Assembly (NCBI GenBank): GCA_029907355.1
Contig: JARYLZ010000002.1
Location: forward strand, 1-64,000
Source: Bacteroidota bacterium
GTDB taxonomy: Bacteria > Bacteroidota > Ignavibacteria > SZUA-365
Reading direction: 5' to 3'
DNA: 64,000 nt
Part shown: positions 44,609-54,077 of the stretch, one piece after another
Numbering within the stretch: position 1 is the stretch's first letter
How the letters are laid out: every line of letters starts with the position of its first letter
Notes under the pieces: generated by a model
What the model saw: the letters and a program-made list of their open reading frames with translations, nothing else
Told to the model about the DNA's origin: nothing
The model's database searches: none
Translations under genes and position numbers: made by a program

Positions 44609-46828
44609 ATGAAACGTCGTTTCAGGGACGTATCCTACGAGGACCTCCTCTGCGAGCTGAAGGGATGCGAGCAGGATCAATCCTTCTTCCCGCAACGAGA
44701 TCTTGATGCTCCGACAGAGGCCCTCTCGGGCGAGGATCGTATGTTTTCTACTCCCGAGGGAATACCCCTTCTCCCCATCTATACCTCGGAGGATCTCCGG
44801 GATGTGGAACATCTCGGTTTTCTTTCCGGGCTCCCCCCGTTCCTTGGGGGGCCTTACGCAACGATGTACACTGTCAAGCCGTGGACGATACGGCAGTACG
44901 CGGGGTTTTCCACCGCAGAGGAATCGAACGCTTTTTACCGAAGAAACCTTGCGGCCGGCCAGAGGGGACTTTCGATTGCATTCGATCTTGCAACCCACCG
45001 TGGGTATGACTCCGACAACCCGCGCGTGGAGGGCGATGTGGGGAAAGCGGGTGTGGCTGTCGATTCGATTTTGGATATGCGTATCCTATTCAATGAAATC
45101 CCCCTTGATCGGATGTCCGTCTCGATGACTATGAACGGCGCAGTTCTGCCGATAATGGCCCTGTTCATTGCGGCGGCGGAGGAGCAGGGTGTGCCGATGG
45201 AAAAGCTGAGCGGCACGATCCAGAACGATATTCTCAAGGAGTTCATGGTACGGAACACGTACATCTATCCGCCGGAGCCGTCGATGCGCATCGTGTCGGA
45301 CATCATTGCGTTCACGGCAGAGCGTATGCCGAAGTTCAACTCGATCTCTATTTCCGGTTACCATATGCAGGAAGCAGGTGCAAGCGCCGATCTCGAGATG
45401 GCCTATACCCTGGCGGATGGCATGGAGTATATACGTGCCGGTCTACGGGCCGGCTTGACTATTGATCGTTTCGCTCCCCGTCTTTCTTTTTTTTGGGGGG
45501 TCGGCATGAATTTCTTCATGGAGATCGCCAAACTCCGTGCGGCACGCATTCTCTGGGCGAGAATCGTCAAAGATTTCGGAGCGAAGAACCCGAAATCAAT
45601 GGCCCTGCGTGCGCATTGTCAGACATCAGGGTGGAGTCTCACGGAACAAGACCCGTACAATAACGTTGTCAGAACGTGTATCGAGGCCCTCGCCGCGGTT
45701 TTCGGGGGGACACAGTCCCTCCACACGAATGCATTGGACGAGGCGGTTTCCCTTCCCACAGAATTTTCTGCCCGCATTGCACGGAACACACAGCTGCTCC
45801 TGCAGGAAGAAACGGGGATTTGCGGTTTCATAGATCCTTGGGCAGGTTCATACTACGTCGAGAATCTTACCGCCCAGCTGGCCCGGAAAGCATGGTCTCT
45901 CATCCGAGAAATTGAGGATCTCGGGGGTATGACGCATGCTCTCGAAACCGGTCTCCCGAAACTGCGCATCGAAGAATCGGCCGCGCGCAAACAAGCAAGA
46001 ATCGATGCCGGGAAAGATATCATCATCGGCGTCAACGCATACCGTGTCCATGACGAGGAAGCGCTTCCCGTTCTCGAGGTGGACAATACCGCGGTCCGCG
46101 AGGCGCAAATTGCACGGTTGAAAACGTTGCGTTCCGAGCGCAACGAAGGCGAAGTCAGAACGGCACTCGACGCGGTAACCGCTACGGCGGCGGGAAGCGG
46201 TAACCTGCTGGAAGCCTGCCTCGAGGCGGCACGGGCGAAAGCGACGGTGGGGGAAATGTCCGGAGCCATGGAACGCGTTTTCGGTCGTCACGCCGCGGAG
46301 ATAAGAACCATCTCGGGCGTATATTCGCGTGAAGCGGGCGACGAGGAGGAGTTCCTGGCTGCTCGAAAAGCGGCGGATGAATTCGCCGCGAACGAAGGTC
46401 GGCGGCCGCGCATTCTCGTGGTGAAACTCGGACAGGATGGTCACGACCGTGGAGCGAAAGTCGTTGCAACGGCTTTTGCGGACCTCGGTTTCGACGTCGA
46501 CATCGGTCCTCTTTTCCAAATGCCGGAAGAAGCAGCCCGTCAAGCAGTCGAAAACGACGTTCATATCGTCGGTGTTTCCACTCTCGCTGCGGGGCATAAA
46601 ACCCTCGTACCCGCGCTCATTCACGAGCTGAAAGCCCTCGGGAGACCCGACATCCTCGTCGTCGTCGGAGGCATCATCCCGCCCCAGGATTACGCTTTCC
46701 TCTATGATGTAGGAGTATCGGCGATATTCGGTCCCGGAACGATCATCGCCCGCGCAGCAAGAAAGCTTCTGAGCATCTTACTGAGCGAGGACGAAGAGAC
46801 CGCCATTCACGAGGACATCAACGAATAG
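44609..46828 (+). CDS. mutB: Methylmalonyl-CoA mutase large (alpha) subunit
   Basis: 739 residues. The catalytic TIM barrel contains [31 protein letters not shown]-type substrate-channel residues (short core [15 protein letters not shown]) and [15 protein letters not shown]. The C-terminal cobalamin domain has [13 protein letters not shown], with the DxHxxG that supplies the lower axial His ligand, and [12 protein letters not shown]. With MutA it interconverts succinyl-CoA and (R)-methylmalonyl-CoA. No MeaB/ArgK chaperone or epimerase is adjacent. Confidence 0.97.
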   Translation: MKRRFRDVSYEDLLCELKGCEQDQSFFPQRDLDAPTEALSGEDRMFSTPEGIPLLPIYTSEDLRDVEHLGFLSGLPPFLGGPYATMYTVKPWTIRQYAGFSTAEESNAFYRRNLAAGQRGLSIAFDLATHRGYDSDNPRVEGDVGKAGVAVDSILDMRILFNEIPLDRMSVSMTMNGAVLPIMALFIAAAEEQGVPMEKLSGTIQNDILKEFMVRNTYIYPPEPSMRIVSDIIAFTAERMPKFNSISISGYHMQEAGASADLEMAYTLADGMEYIRAGLRAGLTIDRFAPRLSFFWGVGMNFFMEIAKLRAARILWARIVKDFGAKNPKSMALRAHCQTSGWSLTEQDPYNNVVRTCIEALAAVFGGTQSLHTNALDEAVSLPTEFSARIARNTQLLLQEETGICGFIDPWAGSYYVENLTAQLARKAWSLIREIEDLGGMTHALETGLPKLRIEESAARKQARIDAGKDIIIGVNAYRVHDEEALPVLEVDNTAVREAQIARLKTLRSERNEGEVRTALDAVTATAAGSGNLLEACLEAARAKATVGEMSGAMERVFGRHAAEIRTISGVYSREAGDEEEFLAARKAADEFAANEGRRPRILVVKLGQDGHDRGAKVVATAFADLGFDVDIGPLFQMPEEAARQAVENDVHIVGVSTLAAGHKTLVPALIHELKALGRPDILVVVGGIIPPQDYAFLYDVGVSAIFGPGTIIARAARKLLSILLSEDEETAIHEDINE

Positions 46829-46856
46829 AAATTTCGGGAAGGAAAGGGGTAAGAAT

Positions 46857-47846
46857 ATGCCGGAATTTCGCCAGAATTTTGCGACGAAAGAATGGGTGAT
46901 CATTGCACCGGAGCGGAAGAAACGACCACAGCATTTTCCGCATTGTGAAGAACCACCGTGCGAATCCGTGTCCTATCGCCCCGATTGCCCGTTTTGTCCC
47001 GGCAAGGAAACGGAAACAGGAAGGGAAACTCTCCGTTACGAAGAGGATGGGGCATGGACTTTGCGAGTAGTCCAGAACAAGTACTCCGCCCTGGACCCGA
47101 CGCGTTCCGTCGTAAGACGGAAGAAAGGGATTTTTCTCTGTTCGGACAATTACGGCGATGCGGAAGTCGTCATCGAGAGTCCTCTCCACAACGAGACGAT
47201 ACCGACTCTTGACCACGCCCGAGTGGTAGACATCTTTCGCGCGTACCGGCAGAGAAGCATCGTGATCGGCATGATGCCGCACATTTCGATCATCATGATC
47301 TTCCGGAATTTCGGTCCCACGGCAGGGACCTCCATCGAGCACCCGCATTCGCAGATCATTGCGTCGCCCATCATCCCGCCGCACATCCGAGACCCTTTCC
47401 AGAAAGCGGCGCTCCACTACGATTCCCATGGGACGTGCGTGTACTGCGATCTCCTCGAGGAGGAACGCGGGCAGAACGAGCGGATCGTTTACGAGAATGA
47501 ACATTTCGTCGTGTTTTGCCCGTTCGCTTCCCGCTCGCCTTACGAAATCCGCATCTACCCGAAGCGGCATACGGCAAGTTACTCCCTGATACTCGACGAC
47601 GAGATCGATGCATTCGCCGAGGCTGTCCGGTTGGTGCTTCGAAAAGTCCGCGATCTCCTCGGGGATCCGTCTTACAATTATATCATCCGTTCGTCCCCCA
47701 TCGGCGACGAGGATGTACGGTACCTGCACTGGTACTTCGTGCTGATCCCGAAAATCACAACGCCGGCGGGTTTCGAGATCGGGAGCGGAATTTATATCAA
47801 TCCTTCTTCGCCCGAAGAATGTGCGGCGCAGCTCCGCGAAGCGTGA
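46857..47846 (+). CDS. galT: Galactose-1-phosphate uridylyltransferase-type enzyme
   Basis: 329 residues. The N-terminal zinc knuckle CPFCPGKE and the active-site nucleophile motif IEHPHSQ (HPHxQ) mark the GalT/HIT superfamily, and a second CVYCDLL follows near residue 195, as in full GalT. The C-terminus has YLHWYFVLIPK. UDP-glucose:hexose-1-phosphate uridylyltransferase uses a uridylylated His. A related ADP-glucose phosphorylase or other family member cannot be excluded. No galK/galE is nearby; it follows mutB by 28 bases. Confidence 0.88.
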   Translation: MPEFRQNFATKEWVIIAPERKKRPQHFPHCEEPPCESVSYRPDCPFCPGKETETGRETLRYEEDGAWTLRVVQNKYSALDPTRSVVRRKKGIFLCSDNYGDAEVVIESPLHNETIPTLDHARVVDIFRAYRQRSIVIGMMPHISIIMIFRNFGPTAGTSIEHPHSQIIASPIIPPHIRDPFQKAALHYDSHGTCVYCDLLEEERGQNERIVYENEHFVVFCPFASRSPYEIRIYPKRHTASYSLILDDEIDAFAEAVRLVLRKVRDLLGDPSYNYIIRSSPIGDEDVRYLHWYFVLIPKITTPAGFEIGSGIYINPSSPEECAAQLREA

Positions 47847-47856
47847 CGGGGACCGC

Positions 47857-48648
47857 TCATTCGAGTTTCCATGACTGCATCGCGCGAAAGAGCGTTTCGT
47901 CCGTCAGGCAGTAATGGAGAGGGGTTACCGAGACCATCCCCTTGCGGAGGGCTGCATCGTCGCAGAGGGGGTCCGTGTCCCATACATACTTACCGAAGAG
48001 CCAGTAATAGGTCCGTCCGTTCGGATCGGTTCGGGCCTCGAACCCGTCGTCCCACCAGGATTTCCCCTGCCGTGTAATGGCGATGCCCTTGATCCGTTCC
48101 CGCGGAACAGCAGGGACGTTCACATTGAGGAGCGTTCCCGCAGGGAGACCATGGGCGAGAATGAATGCGGCGATTTTCCTCGCATAGTACATCGCAGCGC
48201 GGAGATCGGCATCGAGGGCGTGGGTGGCGATAGAGACCGCCATGGAAGGGATCCCGAGTGTTGCACCTTCCGTCGCGGCCGATACCGTGCCGGAGTAGAT
48301 GATATTGATCGATGTGTTCATGCCGTGATTGATGCCAGATACGACGAGGTCAGGCCGGCGCGGGAGCAGCGTCGTTGCTCCCAATTTCACGCTATCGGCC
48401 GGTGTCCCTTCCACCACCCACCCGCTGAAATATTTTCCTCGGCGTATCTCGCGTGCGCGAAGCGGGAACTGGACGGTTATTGCATGGCCTACGGCACTTT
48501 GCTGCGTAGCGGGAGCGGAAACGAAGACGTCGCCCAGGCGACGCAGTGCGATAACGAGTGCATAAATGCCCGGCGAATCGTAGCCGTCATCATTCGAAAC
48601 GAGGATCAGAGGGCGTGTGCCGAGTTCGGTTCGGATGTTTTTCTTCAT
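47857..48648 (-). CDS. surE: 5'/3'-nucleotidase SurE
   Basis: 263 residues. The SurE metal site is complete: SNDDGYDSPG at the N-terminus, SAPATQQSAVGHAIT, and VVSGINHGMN. The family hydrolyses nucleoside 5'- or 3'-monophosphates and is linked to stationary-phase survival. It is convergent with galT (10-base gap) and divergent from the radical SAM gene. Confidence 0.95.
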   Translation of the reverse strand: MKKNIRTELGTRPLILVSNDDGYDSPGIYALVIALRRLGDVFVSAPATQQSAVGHAITVQFPLRAREIRRGKYFSGWVVEGTPADSVKLGATTLLPRRPDLVVSGINHGMNTSINIIYSGTVSAATEGATLGIPSMAVSIATHALDADLRAAMYYARKIAAFILAHGLPAGTLLNVNVPAVPRERIKGIAITRQGKSWWDDGFEARTDPNGRTYYWLFGKYVWDTDPLCDDAALRKGMVSVTPLHYCLTDETLFRAMQSWKLE

Positions 48649-48776
48649 ACCACAAATCTACGACGACCGCGTGCGGATGAACAAAATTTTGCTCTCGCCG
48701 CCATACCCTTCCGGGGTTTCGTCCATCGATATCGGTCCATTTCACCTTCCAATTCAAGGGATGTATCTTTCAGTCC

Positions 48777-49709
48777 ATGTATCGCCATCTTTTCGGTCCC
48801 ATTCGCAGCCGTCGGCTTGGCGTTTCACTCGGTATCGATTTGACGCCCGGGAAGACGTGCAGTTTCAATTGCGTATACTGCGAGTGCGGCAGGACCCTCG
48901 TTCTCACGGACGAACGAAGGGAGTATGTCCCGACCGAAGAGGTTATTGCGGAATTGAAATCCTATCTCTCAACGCACCCACGACTCGATTCCATCACATT
49001 TTCCGGTTCAGGGGAACCGACTCTTCACAACGGCATCGGGAACATCATCGCCTTTCTAAAAGATGAATTCCCTTCGTATCGCGTTACCGTTCTCACGAAC
49101 AGCAGTCTTCTTCACCGGGAGGAGGTCCGCGCCGACCTCGCCCGCGCCGACCTCGTAATCCCTTCCCTCGATGCGGTTTCGGAGGAGGCGTTCCTTCGGT
49201 TGAATCGACCGTTCCATGGGCTGACAGCCGCCCTCATGATCGAGGGGATACGAACATTCTGCGAGAATTTCTCGGGCGCAGTCTGGCTCGAGGTCTTCAT
49301 CGTGCCGGGCGTAAACGACACCCCTTCAGAAATCACCACGTTACGGGAAACGATACGAACGTTACGCGTGGACAAGGTTCAGCTCAATACGCTCGACCGG
49401 CCCGGTGCCGTTTCGTGGGTCGAACCCGTCTCTCCGGAAAGACTGCGTGAGCTTGCCTCCATGCTCGGCCCGAACGTCGAGATCATTTCCTCCGGTCGAG
49501 GGGCGACACCGGTTTATACAGGCTTGAAGGAGGCTCGTGAGCGTCTGATATCGGAGTTGCGGAATCATTCCCGAAGCGTGGCAGAACTCGAGCACACGCT
49601 GAAGTTGCCCCGAGACGAGATCGTTTCAATCCTTCAACAGCTCATGGATGAAGACCGCGTGCGGGTATTCCGCGATGAGCGCGGCATACTCTACCAAGCG
49701 TGGGATTGA
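48777..49709 (+). CDS. Radical SAM protein with C-terminal winged helix
   Basis: 310 residues. The CxxxCxxC cluster is CSFNCVYC near residue 29, preceded by IRSRRLGVSLGIDLTPGK, and the SAM motif SITFSGSGEPTLHNGIG lies near 75. About 235-310 looks like a small winged-helix domain (VAELEHTLKLPRDEIVSILQQLMDEDRVRVFRDE, quoted only in part: LKLPRDEIVSILQQL). The family is a general Fe-S radical SAM group without an assigned substrate. A TATCTTTC at 48764-48771 ends six bases before the ATG, so the transcript may be leaderless. Confidence 0.9.
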   Translation: MYRHLFGPIRSRRLGVSLGIDLTPGKTCSFNCVYCECGRTLVLTDERREYVPTEEVIAELKSYLSTHPRLDSITFSGSGEPTLHNGIGNIIAFLKDEFPSYRVTVLTNSSLLHREEVRADLARADLVIPSLDAVSEEAFLRLNRPFHGLTAALMIEGIRTFCENFSGAVWLEVFIVPGVNDTPSEITTLRETIRTLRVDKVQLNTLDRPGAVSWVEPVSPERLRELASMLGPNVEIISSGRGATPVYTGLKEARERLISELRNHSRSVAELEHTLKLPRDEIVSILQQLMDEDRVRVFRDERGILYQAWD

Positions 49710-49878
49710 GGATCGACCTGTTTGAACCGCGTCAGGGAGATCCATTCCTTGCAATCCTTTGTACAAACAGTCGTGCATCGCTTTTCAACTCATCACACCA
49801 TCGACGGATTCACTCCCCCGTGTATCTCGCGCGGCGGGGGAATAGGCGTCACCGGCGCGGGGAAAAGGAGATCGGTAT

Positions 49879-50451
49879 ATGAATCTTACGGGAACACAGA
49901 CCGAGAAAAACCTTCTCATTGCATTCGCGGGTGAATCCCAAGCGAGGAACCGCTACACCTATTTCGCATCCGTCGCTCGTAAGGAGGGGTACGAGCAGAT
50001 CGCCGCCATCTTCGAGGAGACAGCGAACCATGAGAAGGAACACGCAAAACGGTTCTTTTCCTATCTCAAGGGAGGACTTCTCGAAATCACGGCTTCGTAC
50101 CCCGCAGGCGTCATCGGAACGACGGAACAGAATCTCCGGGCGGCTGCTGCAGGCGAGAAGGAGGAGTACAGCGTTCTCTATCCCGCCTTTGCGGAGACGG
50201 CTCGGAAGGAAGGATTCCCGGGCATCGCAAACCTCTTTGACATGGTATCCGTAGCCGAGAGGCAACACGGCAAGAGATATGAAGAGCTTGCGGAGAATGT
50301 GGCGAAAGGACAAGTATTCAAGAAAACGAAAAAAGTCGTCTGGTGCTGCCTGAACTGCGGGTATCTCCACGAGGGGGAGGAGGCGCCGAAAGCTTGTCCC
50401 GCATGCGCCCACCCGCAGGCCTACTTCGAGATCCTCGCCGAAAACTGGTAA
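49879..50451 (+). CDS. Rubrerythrin
   Basis: 190 residues with an AAGGAG site before the ATG. The diiron four-helix bundle has the motifs FAGESQARNRYTYFA, ANHEKEHAKRF, EKEEYSVLYPAFAETARKEGF and AERQHGKRY. A C-terminal rubredoxin-like knuckle has CLNCGYLHEG and CPACAHP, so all four Fe ligands are present. Rubrerythrin reduces hydrogen peroxide in anaerobes and microaerophiles. It stands alone with a hairpin downstream. Confidence 0.96.
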   Translation: MNLTGTQTEKNLLIAFAGESQARNRYTYFASVARKEGYEQIAAIFEETANHEKEHAKRFFSYLKGGLLEITASYPAGVIGTTEQNLRAAAAGEKEEYSVLYPAFAETARKEGFPGIANLFDMVSVAERQHGKRYEELAENVAKGQVFKKTKKVVWCCLNCGYLHEGEEAPKACPACAHPQAYFEILAENW

Positions 50452-50478
50452 CCTTCCCCGTTTCCCGACGGTGATGGG

Positions 50479-50509
50479 GGGGACACCGCGAGATCACGCC
50501 GGTGTCCCC
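50479..50509 (+). terminator. Hairpin between convergent genes
   Basis: GGGGACACCG (50479-50488) pairs perfectly with CGGTGTCCCC (50500-50509) across an 11-base loop. It lies between the rubrerythrin and FKBP stop codons. No strong T run follows, so it could be a weak bidirectional terminator. Confidence 0.5.
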
Positions 50510-50534
50510 TGCATCCGTTTTCCCATCTCGCCGA

Positions 50535-51218
50535 TTACTTCTCGATACTGAGCAGCTCAACCTCGAACACGAGGGTGACGTTCGGGCCGATGACTCCACC
50601 CGAACCCTCCTTGCCGTACGCGAGTTCCGGCGGGATGTAGAGCATCCATTTCGAACCGAGAGGCATCATTTGGAGAGCTTCGGTCCAGCCTTTGATGACG
50701 CCCCCGACAGGGAAAACGACCGGTTCACCCCGCTTCACGGAGCTGTCGAATACCGTTCCATCGATAAACATGCCTGTGTAGTGGGTTTTGACTTTATCCG
50801 CAGCCGTGGGTTTCGGTCCGGTCCCTTCTACGAGGACCTTGTATTGCAATCCGCTCGGTGTCGTGACGACGCCGGGTTTCTTTTTGTTCTCCGCGAGGAA
50901 TGCATCGCCTTCGGACTTGTTCTTCTCGCTTTCTTTCGCCAGGGCGATTTCCTGCTTCGCGAGGAGTTCCTGTTGATACGACATAACGATCTCTTCCGCC
51001 TTGGATTCCGTCAGTCGCGGCATTTCCGCGAGCATGTCCTTCATTCCTGCAGCGAGCAAGTCCATGTCGATATCGATGTTCTGCATCTTGAAATTGCGAC
51101 CGATGTTCAAGCCGATCGCATAACTGATGCTGTCTTTTCTCGTACGAAGTTCGAGAGTGGTTTGGCCGTACGCCTGAACTGCGAGGAGAATTGCGGCCGG
51201 GAGAATGATGAAACGCAT
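50535..51218 (-). CDS. FKBP-type peptidyl-prolyl isomerase (Mip/FklB-like)
   Basis: 227 residues with a signal peptide (MRFIILPAAILLAVQAYG). An N-terminal helical dimerisation domain (SYAIGLNIGRNFKMQNIDIDMDLL, KQEIALAKESEKNKSEG) precedes the FKBP domain (VLVEGTGPKPTAADKVKTHYTG, GTVFDSSVKRGEPVVFPVGGVIKGWTEALQMM, GSKWMLYIPPELAYG, ending VTLVFEVELLSI; each only partly quoted). The enzyme isomerises prolyl bonds in the periplasm, suited to a proteome rich in secreted proteins. The domain order matches Mip/FkpA. Convergent with rubrerythrin. Confidence 0.93.
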   Translation of the reverse strand: MRFIILPAAILLAVQAYGQTTLELRTRKDSISYAIGLNIGRNFKMQNIDIDMDLLAAGMKDMLAEMPRLTESKAEEIVMSYQQELLAKQEIALAKESEKNKSEGDAFLAENKKKPGVVTTPSGLQYKVLVEGTGPKPTAADKVKTHYTGMFIDGTVFDSSVKRGEPVVFPVGGVIKGWTEALQMMPLGSKWMLYIPPELAYGKEGSGGVIGPNVTLVFEVELLSIEK

Positions 51219-51971
51219 ACAGTACTCTCTCTTTGAAACGTGATGGAAAACCCGGCCAGCCCGTTTTGCGGAAGAGGCGTGAATACCGGGGGTGATTTCT
51301 CGTCGTGCAGGAGGATAAGGCGGCGGGGGTAACGAACTGTTCCTCGGGCCGTTTGAATCGAGACAAATCTCCCTGAATACTTCTGATTACGATGGGAGGT
51401 CTTGGCGGTCATACCCTACATGGTACAGGTGCATGCCGCACGTGCCGATGCGAGGAAAGCGGACATGCGAAGGGAACATGCGCCAGGTGGCTGTTGCGTA
51501 GTGATGCATGGGAGAATCTTCGTTTTTCGATACACGGTCGGGTACAACGTCGGGTTGACGGTTGTTTTCCAGTCGGGCATAGGCAGGGTTGTTGTCGTCT
51601 CGCATTTGTTTCGAATACGCAAACCGGTGACACGCCGATAGAATCGATTTATCGAGTCAAACCGCCGGTTGGAGATGAAAAGATCGGTGGCATGTGAATC
51701 CCCGGATTTCTTGTGGGCGAATGAGGCGCAGGGCGATTCGAGTAGCGAGCACTGCTCTGGAAACGGGACCGGCGGGTTTCACATGTTCCCCCTGTCAGCG
51801 ATTGGGAGAGAGGGGGACGGGATAGGGGTATACAGGCGGCACGATCGGAAAAACCTATGTCGCTGTTCTGGCGGTTGTGAAAATGAAACGGGGATGTCGT
51901 TCTCACCGACTGACGGTGTGGGCTCAATTGAGAGCAAGATGAAGTCGCCCGGAGGGTTATGAGATGGAGGG
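51219..51971. other. 753-base region without a supported gene
   Basis: Short frames on both strands overlap throughout 51390-52035, but none has a ribosome binding site, a recognisable product or coding-like residue use. The stretch 51660-51960 is comparatively G-rich on the plus strand. It may be a degraded gene, a leader or a small RNA region. I see no repeat, hairpin or tRNA. Confidence 0.4.
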
Positions 51972-53153
51972 TCAAACAACCCACACCCGCGTTTGGGGTT
52001 TGGAGAGGAAGACGGTGCGTTGTTCCGTTACCCATACGATTTCTTCTATCGTAGCGACACCGTATCCTTCGATCGGCAGGCGTGGTTCAACCGTGAAAAC
52101 CTGTCCTGCTTCGACACGGCCGAATGGGAGGCGTCCATATCGATCCCAGCGCGGCATGAGACCGATCCCGCCGTCGTGGGCCGCTTTTCCGATTTGGTGC
52201 CCAAGTGCATGGGGGTACTCCGGGTATCCGTTGCTCGTGATATGTGAGCGTGCAACGTCATCCACCTTCCAAGAGATGGAGCCTGGGCGGAGTGCTTCCA
52301 CCGCGGCCTTGATGGCGTCGCGGATGACCATCATGCCGCGGGTAACCTCGAGAGGCGGGCGTCGTTCACCTTTTCGTCGGATATACCACGTGCGTTGGAG
52401 ATCGGAACAGTACCCGTCCACTTTCACACCGAAGTCGATGTTTAAAACATGCCCCCCTTCGATTTTTCGATTCGTGGGTCCGAAATGTGCACCGGCATGC
52501 TCGGGACCTGTGAAGACGGCGGGGCAATGTTCCGATTCCCATGCCGGCTCGAGGCCCATAGCACGAACGTGTTTCATGATGAAATCCGCAACGTCCTTTT
52601 CCGTTTTCCCCGGACCGAGAAAACCTGTGACGCGATCGAAGATGTCGAGGGTGACGGCGATCGCCTTGCGGATGCGCGAGATCTCCGCGTGTGTTTTTCT
52701 CCCTCGGAGTGCTGACACGATTCCTTCGGACGACACGATACGGTGCTCGTATTTCGTCCCTTTGAGATGGTCCATCAGGACGAGGTACAACCCATGGGTC
52801 AAGCCGTCCGCCGTGACGGAGTCTTTCGAGAAGTTGACCGCGATCGTTCGTGGCCGAATCCTGTCGAGGATGCGGAGGAGTTCCGGCCGAATTCCTTGGA
52901 CATAGGGGATGACCTCCCTGTAATGAGATTTCGATTTGATCGCTTCCACGTCCAGACTGCCTGCGATGGCGATCGTGTCCCCGCTGCGCGTGATGATCCA
53001 TGCCGTTTCCCATGTGGTGTGGTGGCCGGCGATCATCGCGAGAGCCGGATCGGGCATGGTGGCGCTTTCGCGGACGAAGGTAAGCCAGACGTCGATCTTC
53101 TTTTCTCGGAGAATGGAAACCGCTTGGGCGATTTTTTCACGAAGGATATCCAT
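51972..53153 (-). CDS. M24 family metallopeptidase (aminopeptidase P-like)
   Basis: 393 residues from the ATG at 53153 (MDILREKIAQAVSIL); an upstream in-frame extension is rich in Arg and not conserved. The N-terminal domain (about 1-160) is creatinase-like. The catalytic M24 domain shows the metal ligands: NIDFGVKVDGYCSDLQRTWY-type Asp pair (core IDFGVKVDGYCSD), HALGHQIG, FTVEPRL and TIEEIVWVTE. The family includes Xaa-Pro aminopeptidases. It is transcribed toward FKBP after a long gap and follows hypB by 35 bases. Confidence 0.9.
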   Translation of the reverse strand: MDILREKIAQAVSILREKKIDVWLTFVRESATMPDPALAMIAGHHTTWETAWIITRSGDTIAIAGSLDVEAIKSKSHYREVIPYVQGIRPELLRILDRIRPRTIAVNFSKDSVTADGLTHGLYLVLMDHLKGTKYEHRIVSSEGIVSALRGRKTHAEISRIRKAIAVTLDIFDRVTGFLGPGKTEKDVADFIMKHVRAMGLEPAWESEHCPAVFTGPEHAGAHFGPTNRKIEGGHVLNIDFGVKVDGYCSDLQRTWYIRRKGERRPPLEVTRGMMVIRDAIKAAVEALRPGSISWKVDDVARSHITSNGYPEYPHALGHQIGKAAHDGGIGLMPRWDRYGRLPFGRVEAGQVFTVEPRLPIEGYGVATIEEIVWVTEQRTVFLSKPQTRVWVV

Positions 53154-53188
53154 GACGGTACGGGGGGATGGAAGGGATGGAATCCGTG

Positions 53189-53848
53189 TCAGCTGCTTCG
53201 CTGGTTTTCGACGTTGGCGAGAAGCCATCTGCACCACTCGTCTATTCCATCGCCGGTGGTGCATGACGTGCGGAAAACGAGGAGTTCCGGGTTTACGCGC
53301 AAAGCATACTCGTGGCAGCGTTCGATGTCGAAAGGGATATAGGGGAGGAGATCCGTCTTGTTTATGATGAGAACCCTCGATTTCCGGAACACGGCAGGGT
53401 ACTTGAGGGGTTTGTCCTCGCCTTCAGTCGTGCTCAGCACCGTAACCTTGACATGTTCGCCGAGATCGTACCCTGCCGGGCAGACAAGGTTCCCGACGTT
53501 TTCGATGATGCAAAGGTCGAGCGGTGTCGGAAGTTCTGGGAGAGCGCGCTGAACCAGGCCCGCTTCGAGATGACAGAGGCCATTGGTCACGATCTGTGCG
53601 ACGGGCACATCGTATGCAGCGATGCGCCTTGCGTCGTTATCCGTTTGGACATCCCCCTCGATGACGGCAACGCGGATCTTGTTTTTCAATGCTTCGAGCG
53701 TCCGCTCAAGGATACTCGTTTTCCCGCAACCGGCGGACCCGAGGAGGTTTATGGCAAACGCAGACTGTTCTGAGAAGAAGCCCCTATTCTCGGCCGCTAT
53801 ATCGTCGTTTTTCTTGAGAACGGCTCTTTCAACGGTGATGATTGCCAA
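53189..53848 (-). CDS. hypB: Hydrogenase/urease nickel-incorporation GTPase HypB
   Basis: 219 residues from a TTG start at 53848, chosen because GGAGG lies 7 bases upstream and no ATG fits. The G domain has G1 GSAGCGKTS, EGDVQTDNDA and NKTDLLPY; the metal-site residues are present in TNGLCHLEA (Cys, His) and GNLVCPAGYD (Cys). The His-rich nickel-storing N-terminus of some HypB proteins is absent, so it is the compact form. HypB, with HypA, delivers Ni to NiFe hydrogenase. No hypA, other hyp genes or hydrogenase genes are in the window, so its partner enzyme is elsewhere. Confidence 0.93.
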   Translation of the reverse strand: MAIITVERAVLKKNDDIAAENRGFFSEQSAFAINLLGSAGCGKTSILERTLEALKNKIRVAVIEGDVQTDNDARRIAAYDVPVAQIVTNGLCHLEAGLVQRALPELPTPLDLCIIENVGNLVCPAGYDLGEHVKVTVLSTTEGEDKPLKYPAVFRKSRVLIINKTDLLPYIPFDIERCHEYALRVNPELLVFRTSCTTGDGIDEWCRWLLANVENQRSS

Positions 53849-54077
53849 TGGAATCCTCCAATGATTTTCTTTTCATTCAAGATAACGAGATAGACATGGA
53901 TTTGAAATCGGTTCCATGAGGACCATGCTCCAACGAACCGTCCTGCGCGCTTCCCTGCACCGGTTGTATCACGAGGCGTGTATCACGAACGGAGATCGAC
54001 AGACTCGCTGTCGTTCTGCGTTATGAAAACGGTTTTCAGGATTTCAAGCCGAGAAAAGAACGACGTGTCGTGGTATC

